From Limiplasma sp958448555 (lineage in GTDB: Bacteria > Bacillota > Clostridia > Christensenellales > Aristaeellaceae), in contig CAUDEL010000060.1 of NCBI GenBank assembly GCA_958448555.1, forward strand, positions 1 through 17,316: 17,316 bases of DNA. Reading direction: 5' to 3'. Both the position numbers and the translations under genes were made by a program. Below the pieces are notes generated by a model, which was not told the origin of the DNA, made no database searches, and was given only the letters and a program-made list of their open reading frames with translations. This document shows, in pieces, positions 13,023-17,316 of this stretch; position 1 is the stretch's first letter, and every line of letters begins with the position of its first letter.

Positions 13023-14438
13023 ATGCTCCGTACCTTTGTTTCGCTCCCCGGGCGGGCGCTGCGCCTTTTGACAGACAGCCTGCGCTGGGACAGGCCCTTT
13101 GCCCGGAACGTGTTTGTGGTTGCGCTGCCCATGGTGATTCAGCAGCTGATGACCGCCTCTTTGCACATCGTGGACGGCCTGATGGTCAGCGGCCTTGGGG
13201 ACGCGGCCTATTCCGCCGTGACGCAGGCCAACCGCGTGACGTTCATGTTCAATCTCTTCAGCTTCGGCACCTGTACGGGCGGCGCCATCTTCCTCAGCCA
13301 GTACTGGGGCGCGCGGGATATCCGGCGCATGCGGCAGGCCATGGGACTGACGATGATGTTCGTGCTCATCGTGGCGGCGGTCTTTATGAGCGCGTCGCTG
13401 CTCATGCCCCGGCAGCTCATCGCGCTGTTTCTGCCGCAGGGGGAAAGCTTTGACCGCGCGGTGGAGTACCTGTCCATCGTGGCGTTTGGCTATGTCTTTA
13501 CGGCCATTGACAACGTCTACGCGGCCACGATCAAGGCGGCGGAAAAGACCTATCTGCCCATGCTGTCAGGATTCGCCAGCATCCTGACCAACACCGTGCT
13601 CAACTATGCCCTGATCTTCGGCAAGCTGGGTGCCCCGGCCATGGGCGTGCGGGGCGCGGCGCTGGCCACGGTCATCTCCGCCGCCGTGTCCATGGGCATG
13701 AACATCTCCTTTGCCTACGGCATGCACCTGCCTGCCGGCGCAAAGCCCTCCGAGTGGCTGTGCCAGGAGAAGGGGTTTACGGGGAGATTCAGCAAAACCG
13801 TGGTTCCCGTCATCTTCAACGAGGGCCTCTGGGCCACCGGGACCACCATGTACAGCGTGTTTTACGGTCGCATGGGAGACGCAGCGGTAGCCACCATGGG
13901 CGTGTGCAACACCATCAACGACTTGGTGTGGGTGGCGATCTTCGCGCTGATGAACGCCACGGCCATCATCGTGGGCAAGGCGCTGGGCGCGGGTGAACGG
14001 GAGAGGGCCTATCTCTACGGCAAGCGGATGATGGCGGGCGCAATGGCTACGGGCGTCCTGCTGGGGGCAGTGCTGATCGCGGTGCGCTGGCCGCTGGTGA
14101 ACATCTTTTCCGGCCTGTCCCTGGAGGTGCGCGACAAGGCGCAGTTTATCCTGCTTCTGGGGGCGATGACCATCTGGTTCCGCGCCTTCAACACCATCAA
14201 CATCGTCGGCGTGCTCCGCTCCGGCGGCGACACCCTGTTCAGCCTCTTTTTGGACGTGGGCACGCTGTGGCTGGTGGGTGTCACCAGCACGGGGCTTGCT
14301 GCGCTGGTTTTTCACTGGCCGCTGGAATGGGTGTACGCATGCACCTTCCTGGAAGAGGCGGTCAAGATGGCGGTGGGCATCCCGCACTTTCGCAAGCGTC
14401 AGTGGATGAATGTGCTTACACAGCAGCCTGAGGGCTGA
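13023..14438 (+). CDS. MATE-family multidrug/metabolite efflux transporter
   Basis: This 471-residue integral membrane protein has the usual MATE length and about twelve hydrophobic segments. The first half opens with FVVALPMVIQQLMTASLHIVDGLMVSGLGD, a typical MATE start, followed by FSFGTCTGGAIFLSQYWGARD. The second half repeats the fold from VVPVIFNEGLWATGTTMY through NATAIIVGKALGAGE. MATE proteins export drugs or metabolites using a Na+ or H+ gradient; substrate cannot be read from sequence. The ATG at 13023 follows GGAAAGGA; an upstream in-frame start at 12867 would overlap the terminator and was rejected. The kinase gene follows after 19 bases, so the two are probably co-transcribed. Confidence 0.93.
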   Translation: MLRTFVSLPGRALRLLTDSLRWDRPFARNVFVVALPMVIQQLMTASLHIVDGLMVSGLGDAAYSAVTQANRVTFMFNLFSFGTCTGGAIFLSQYWGARDIRRMRQAMGLTMMFVLIVAAVFMSASLLMPRQLIALFLPQGESFDRAVEYLSIVAFGYVFTAIDNVYAATIKAAEKTYLPMLSGFASILTNTVLNYALIFGKLGAPAMGVRGAALATVISAAVSMGMNISFAYGMHLPAGAKPSEWLCQEKGFTGRFSKTVVPVIFNEGLWATGTTMYSVFYGRMGDAAVATMGVCNTINDLVWVAIFALMNATAIIVGKALGAGERERAYLYGKRMMAGAMATGVLLGAVLIAVRWPLVNIFSGLSLEVRDKAQFILLLGAMTIWFRAFNTINIVGVLRSGGDTLFSLFLDVGTLWLVGVTSTGLAALVFHWPLEWVYACTFLEEAVKMAVGIPHFRKRQWMNVLTQQPEG

Positions 14439-14457
14439 GGGAGAGGAAGGAAGCAGC

Positions 14458-15294
14458 ATGGAAACCCTGGATCTGGTGGTCAAGATCGGCAGCATGGCGC
14501 TCATCCAGAAGGAGGAGAACGCCATTGACTACAACATTTTTCAGCGTCTGGGCGGCGATTTGCGCCCCGGCATGATTCTGGTGACCAGCGGCGCTACCGA
14601 GATCGGCCGTCTGGACTATCTCAAGCGCACCGGCCATGAGCTCACGGGCGTGACCGAGCAGGACAAGGTGGACTACTCCGCGCAGGGGCAGACCATCCTG
14701 ATGAACACCTACCGCCAGTTCATCCGCCCGGAGTACGGCATCCGGCAGGTGCTGGTGGAGCATACGCATTTCAACGATCCCATGCGCCGCGAGCACATCC
14801 ATCGGATGTTGCTGCGCGCCGCCGCGCAGCAGGTCATCCCCATCATCAACTACAACGACCCCGTCAGCGACGAGGAGGTGCGCAAGATGGAGCTTGCCAG
14901 CCGCCGCGCCGTGGGGATGGATGTGGTGGAGTGTGTGGACAACGACGAAACCGCCGAGGTCGTCGCCCAGCTCGTAGGCGCCAAAACCCTCATCCTGCTC
15001 ACCAGCACGGAGGGGATCTACCTGGACCGGGATGATCCCGACACTCTGGTGCGCCTGGTCAGCGGCCGCGATCTGATGGAGGTGCGCACGCGGGTGACGG
15101 AGCTCATGGGCCACTGCTCGGGCGCCAGCCGCACAGGCGCCAACGGCGCACGCGCCAAGCTGGCCTTCGCCCTTCGCGCGGTGGAGCACGGCACCAACGT
15201 CATCATCGGCCATGCGCGCCACCACATCACGGACCTGCTGGCAGGCCGGGTGCCCTGTACCCGCCTGGGCGTACACATGGAGGAGCTTCAGTGA
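14458..15294 (+). CDS. Amino-acid kinase family protein, glutamate 5-kinase-like, no PUA domain
   Basis: This 278-residue cytoplasmic protein has the amino-acid kinase fold of glutamate 5-kinase (ProB). Visible matches are VVKIGSMAL (7-15), VTSGATEIGR (42-51), INYND (130-134, like INEND of ProB), DNDET (161-165), LILLTSTEGIY and GANGARAK (227-234, where ProB has GTGGM-TK). The PUA domain that ends bacterial ProB is absent, and the usual partner proA is not adjacent. Glutamate phosphorylation is thus possible but not proven; another small substrate is plausible, given the glycine-rich loop change. The start is the ATG at 14458 behind AGGAAGGA. Its stop overlaps the next start by one base, implying coupled expression with a membrane protein. 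Confidence 0.8.
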   Translation: METLDLVVKIGSMALIQKEENAIDYNIFQRLGGDLRPGMILVTSGATEIGRLDYLKRTGHELTGVTEQDKVDYSAQGQTILMNTYRQFIRPEYGIRQVLVEHTHFNDPMRREHIHRMLLRAAAQQVIPIINYNDPVSDEEVRKMELASRRAVGMDVVECVDNDETAEVVAQLVGAKTLILLTSTEGIYLDRDDPDTLVRLVSGRDLMEVRTRVTELMGHCSGASRTGANGARAKLAFALRAVEHGTNVIIGHARHHITDLLAGRVPCTRLGVHMEELQ

Positions 15295-15794
15295 TGTGGC
15301 TGGCAGCCGGTGTGGCAGGGCTTGTGGGCGCCGCCCTGTGCCTTTGGCTCATGCATGAACGCAGCATGCCCGGCCTGCGCGCGCTGGATAAGGATTTCCA
15401 ATGCCCCGATATGCGCTTTCGCTATTTGCCCGAGGAGCTCTTTGACGGCCTTGACCGCCTGGGCACACAGGGGCGGGCGCTTCTTCTGCGCTTTTGGTGC
15501 ATTGACGCCGGTTTTGTCGTCTCGCTGCTGGCTGTGATGCTGGCGGCGGCGCACAACTGCGCCTCCGACTTTGCCCTCCAGCGCAGCGCCATGGACGCCG
15601 CCGCCTGCATGCGCGCGGCGGCGGACCTCATGGAAAACGCGCTGCTCAGCCGCGCCGTGCGCGCCTACCCCCAAAAGCGGCCGGAGGGCCTCGTGCGCCT
15701 CGCCTCAACCGTCACCTCCATCAAATGGTGCCTGATGGTGCTATGGGTGGCCGGCCTGTTTGCAAGCCTCTTTTTCCGTGCCATACGCCTCTAG
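15294..15794 (+). CDS. Small membrane protein of unknown function
   Basis: I do not recognise this 166-residue protein. It has an N-terminal hydrophobic segment (about 2-19), a central one (FVVSLLAVMLAAA) and a C-terminal one (CLMVLWVAGLFASLFF), with a basic and acidic region between the first two. No enzyme motif is visible. The ATG overlaps the kinase stop codon (TGATG) and GGAGGAG lies eight bases upstream, strong evidence that it is a real gene translated with the kinase. A GTG at 15291 is an alternative start. It ends with TAG, showing that TAG serves as a stop here. Confidence 0.8.
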   Translation: MWLAAGVAGLVGAALCLWLMHERSMPGLRALDKDFQCPDMRFRYLPEELFDGLDRLGTQGRALLLRFWCIDAGFVVSLLAVMLAAAHNCASDFALQRSAMDAAACMRAAADLMENALLSRAVRAYPQKRPEGLVRLASTVTSIKWCLMVLWVAGLFASLFFRAIRL

Positions 15795-15819
15795 GGGGCT
15801 GCCCGGTGCGGTGGGGATA

Positions 15820-15828
15820 TGGTATACT
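15820..15828 (+). promoter_or_regulatory. Extended -10 promoter of the O-antigen-ligase-like gene
   Basis: TGG-TATACT (15820-15828) is a good extended -10 element, 32 bases before the start. No recognisable -35 was found. Read-through from the upstream genes is also possible, since no terminator lies in the 65-base gap. Confidence 0.42.
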
Positions 15829-15859
15829 GTGGAAGAGATACCCTGACGGGAGGGATAGG

Positions 15860-17224
15860 ATGGAACGCAATGTATGCGCGCCTGGCGGGCAGGCGCTGTG
15901 GCGGGCGCGGTGGCTGACGGTGCTCGCCCTGGCGCTGGTGATGCTTTTGGATCTGTTGACCTATGAGCGTGGGCATGCGATCATGCAGGGCTATATGGCC
16001 GCGCTCGTCTTTGGCATGCTGGGCATCTGCCTCCTGCGCGGGGATTACCGCGCCGATCGCGTCTATTGGGTGGGGCTGGCCTTTGCAGCCTGGTATGCCC
16101 TTACGCGTGTTCTCAACGGGGATCACTACCTGCAATATGACTACAACCAGTACCGCGTCGTCTCGCTCCTTGCGACCTATGGGCTGGCCTTTCCCTTCGC
16201 CGCCATGCAGGATGACGCGTGCAAACGGCGCGCCCTGGACCGCATCGCCGCGGTGCTGACCCTGGCGCTTTCGGCGGTCAGCTGGCTTGGGGTGGCCGCC
16301 GCCTTTCGCGGCGAAGTCATCACCGTCCCGTTTTTCAACAGCCAGTTCGGCATCATGAGCGATGGCCGGCTACATGTGCTCAGCCAGCATCCCAACTTTA
16401 CCGCCGCCGTGTGCATCTGCGGCATGATGATGCTCATCTACCTGCTGGCCGCCCACTGGAGGCCCTGGCGGCTAATCCCCGCCGCCATCGTCGGCGCGGG
16501 CTTCTTCATTGCGCTCCCGCTGTCGGATTCACGCACGGGCATGGTTGCCTTCATGCTGGGGCTGGTCATCGCGGCGATCGTGGGGTTCCAGCGTCTGCCG
16601 CTTCCTGCGAGGTGGCGCAGAGTCATCGAGGTTGTCTGCCTGGTGGCCATCGTGGCGGTGGTCGCGGTGGCCGGCTTCGGGGCGGCGGTTCGCATGGTCA
16701 CCAGCGCCACGGACGGCGAGCAGGCCATCTCCCAGCGTTCCCTGCTGTCGTTTGGAACGTTTCTTAGCCGCACGCGCGCCTACGCGGCCGTTCCGGGCAC
16801 CTTCGCCCAGCACCCTTTGGCGCTGTTCAAGGGCTTTGACGAGCTGGAGATGATGGCCGAGGTCAACCGCAATACCGATGTTGCCTTCCTGTATAGCCAC
16901 ATGCACAACGCCTACCTGCAAACCCTCATGCTCACGGGCGTGCCCGGATTGCTGATGGCCCTGTGGCTCTCCTGGCGCATCATCTCCTCCGCCTTCCGGG
17001 TTCTCTTTGCCCGCGACAGCGGGATCGCCCCGGCGCAAAAGCTGCTGATCTCGCTGCCGGCCGCGCTGTTTTTGCAGGCCATGCTGGAGCACTATCTGTT
17101 TGTGGATAATTACAGCATCCTGAACTTCCTGTTCTTTCTCTTTTCGGGCTATCTCGTACAGCTTGCCCGGGGTGTGACCTGGAAGCAGGTCTTTCCCTTC
17201 CTGGCGCGCCGTAAAAAGGCATAA
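15860..17224 (+). CDS. O-antigen ligase/polymerase-like membrane protein (Wzy_C family)
   Basis: This 454-residue protein has about ten to twelve hydrophobic segments and a long external loop, as in WaaL ligases and Wzy-type polymerases. The family marks are SDSRTGM (222-228), followed by a hydrophobic helix, and HMHNAYLQTLMLTGVPGLL, with His347/His349/Asn350 in the loop-end motif. These proteins join or polymerise lipid-linked glycans at the outer membrane face; in Gram-positive relatives they act in capsule, teichoic or glycoprotein pathways. No glycosyltransferases are adjacent, so the glycan is unknown. GGGAGGGA (15848-15855) precedes the ATG; an upstream in-frame start at 15725 overlaps the previous gene and lacks a comparable site. 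Confidence 0.85.
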   Translation: MERNVCAPGGQALWRARWLTVLALALVMLLDLLTYERGHAIMQGYMAALVFGMLGICLLRGDYRADRVYWVGLAFAAWYALTRVLNGDHYLQYDYNQYRVVSLLATYGLAFPFAAMQDDACKRRALDRIAAVLTLALSAVSWLGVAAAFRGEVITVPFFNSQFGIMSDGRLHVLSQHPNFTAAVCICGMMMLIYLLAAHWRPWRLIPAAIVGAGFFIALPLSDSRTGMVAFMLGLVIAAIVGFQRLPLPARWRRVIEVVCLVAIVAVVAVAGFGAAVRMVTSATDGEQAISQRSLLSFGTFLSRTRAYAAVPGTFAQHPLALFKGFDELEMMAEVNRNTDVAFLYSHMHNAYLQTLMLTGVPGLLMALWLSWRIISSAFRVLFARDSGIAPAQKLLISLPAALFLQAMLEHYLFVDNYSILNFLFFLFSGYLVQLARGVTWKQVFPFLARRKKA

Positions 17225-17232
17225 CATAAGGT

Positions 17233-17248
17233 CCGGGCAAAAGCCCGG
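17233..17248 (+). other. GC-rich hairpin after the last gene
   Basis: CCGGGC (17233-17238) and GCCCGG (17243-17248) pair around AAAA. There is no T-run on either side, so termination is weakly supported. No gene is seen in the remaining bases to 17316. Confidence 0.45.
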
Positions 17249-17316
17249 CCCCCAGACTGTCAAAAACCCTTCAGGGAGGTTCGGAGGGCCACAGACCCGC
17301 AACCTCAATCGTCGCG

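Noticed and set aside
1..17316. tRNA, rRNA or CRISPR array
   Set aside because: No cloverleaf-like segment with a TTCGA-type arm, no rRNA signature and no regularly spaced direct repeats were recognised. A tRNAscan-SE and CRISPR search would settle this.

Overview
The window is GC-rich, densely coded bacterial DNA with strong Shine-Dalgarno sites (AAGGAGG), SPase I-type signal peptides, a YesM-type sensor kinase and CUT1 sugar transport genes. This fits a high-GC member of the Bacillota, probably a gut or rumen Clostridia lineage. That placement rests on gene content and style only; there is no rRNA or other marker gene.

Layout. (1) 1-1980: a phosphoglucomutase gene (pgcA-type) with its promoter and a strong terminator. 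(2) 1980-3785, minus strand: a YesM/LytS-family sensor histidine kinase, convergent with pgcA. Its short promoter region carries two palindromes, and no response regulator lies in the window. (3) 4058-9388: the intact part of a sugar-uptake operon. It encodes a secreted CBM9/DOMON-like protein, a glucose-type (GtsA-like) extracellular binding protein, an exported GH3 glycosidase with a TTG start, a large two-part hairpin with a T-run, and an inner-membrane permease. The kinase is divergent from this operon and may sense the same glycan.

(4) 9393-12801: a broken stretch with three chimeric joints. The second permease runs in frame into the C-terminal half of a second GH3, which also carries an amber stop. 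The ATPase loses its C-terminal domain and runs into the tail of a second, AT-richer CBM9-like gene. A signal peptide is joined out of frame to parallel beta-helix repeats. This looks like decay of a duplicated glycan locus by deletions of gene ends, or a metagenome misassembly of paralogous operons; the sequence alone cannot decide. If real, the transporter here lacks an intact second permease and a full-length ATPase.

(5) 12869-17224: a separate housekeeping or envelope-type group after tandem terminators. It encodes a MATE-family transporter, a glutamate-5-kinase-like amino-acid kinase without a PUA domain, an overlapping small membrane protein of unknown function, and an O-antigen-ligase/polymerase-like membrane protein with its own extended -10 promoter. 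The last 92 bases hold a GC-rich hairpin and no gene.

How the genes fit together: the GH3 would release glucose or another monosaccharide from a beta-glycoside outside the membrane, the binding protein and permeases would import it, and after phosphorylation a phosphoglucomutase could interconvert glucose-6-P and glucose-1-P. The CBM9-like protein is the least characterised partner. It appears twice, each time near a GH3 and ABC genes.
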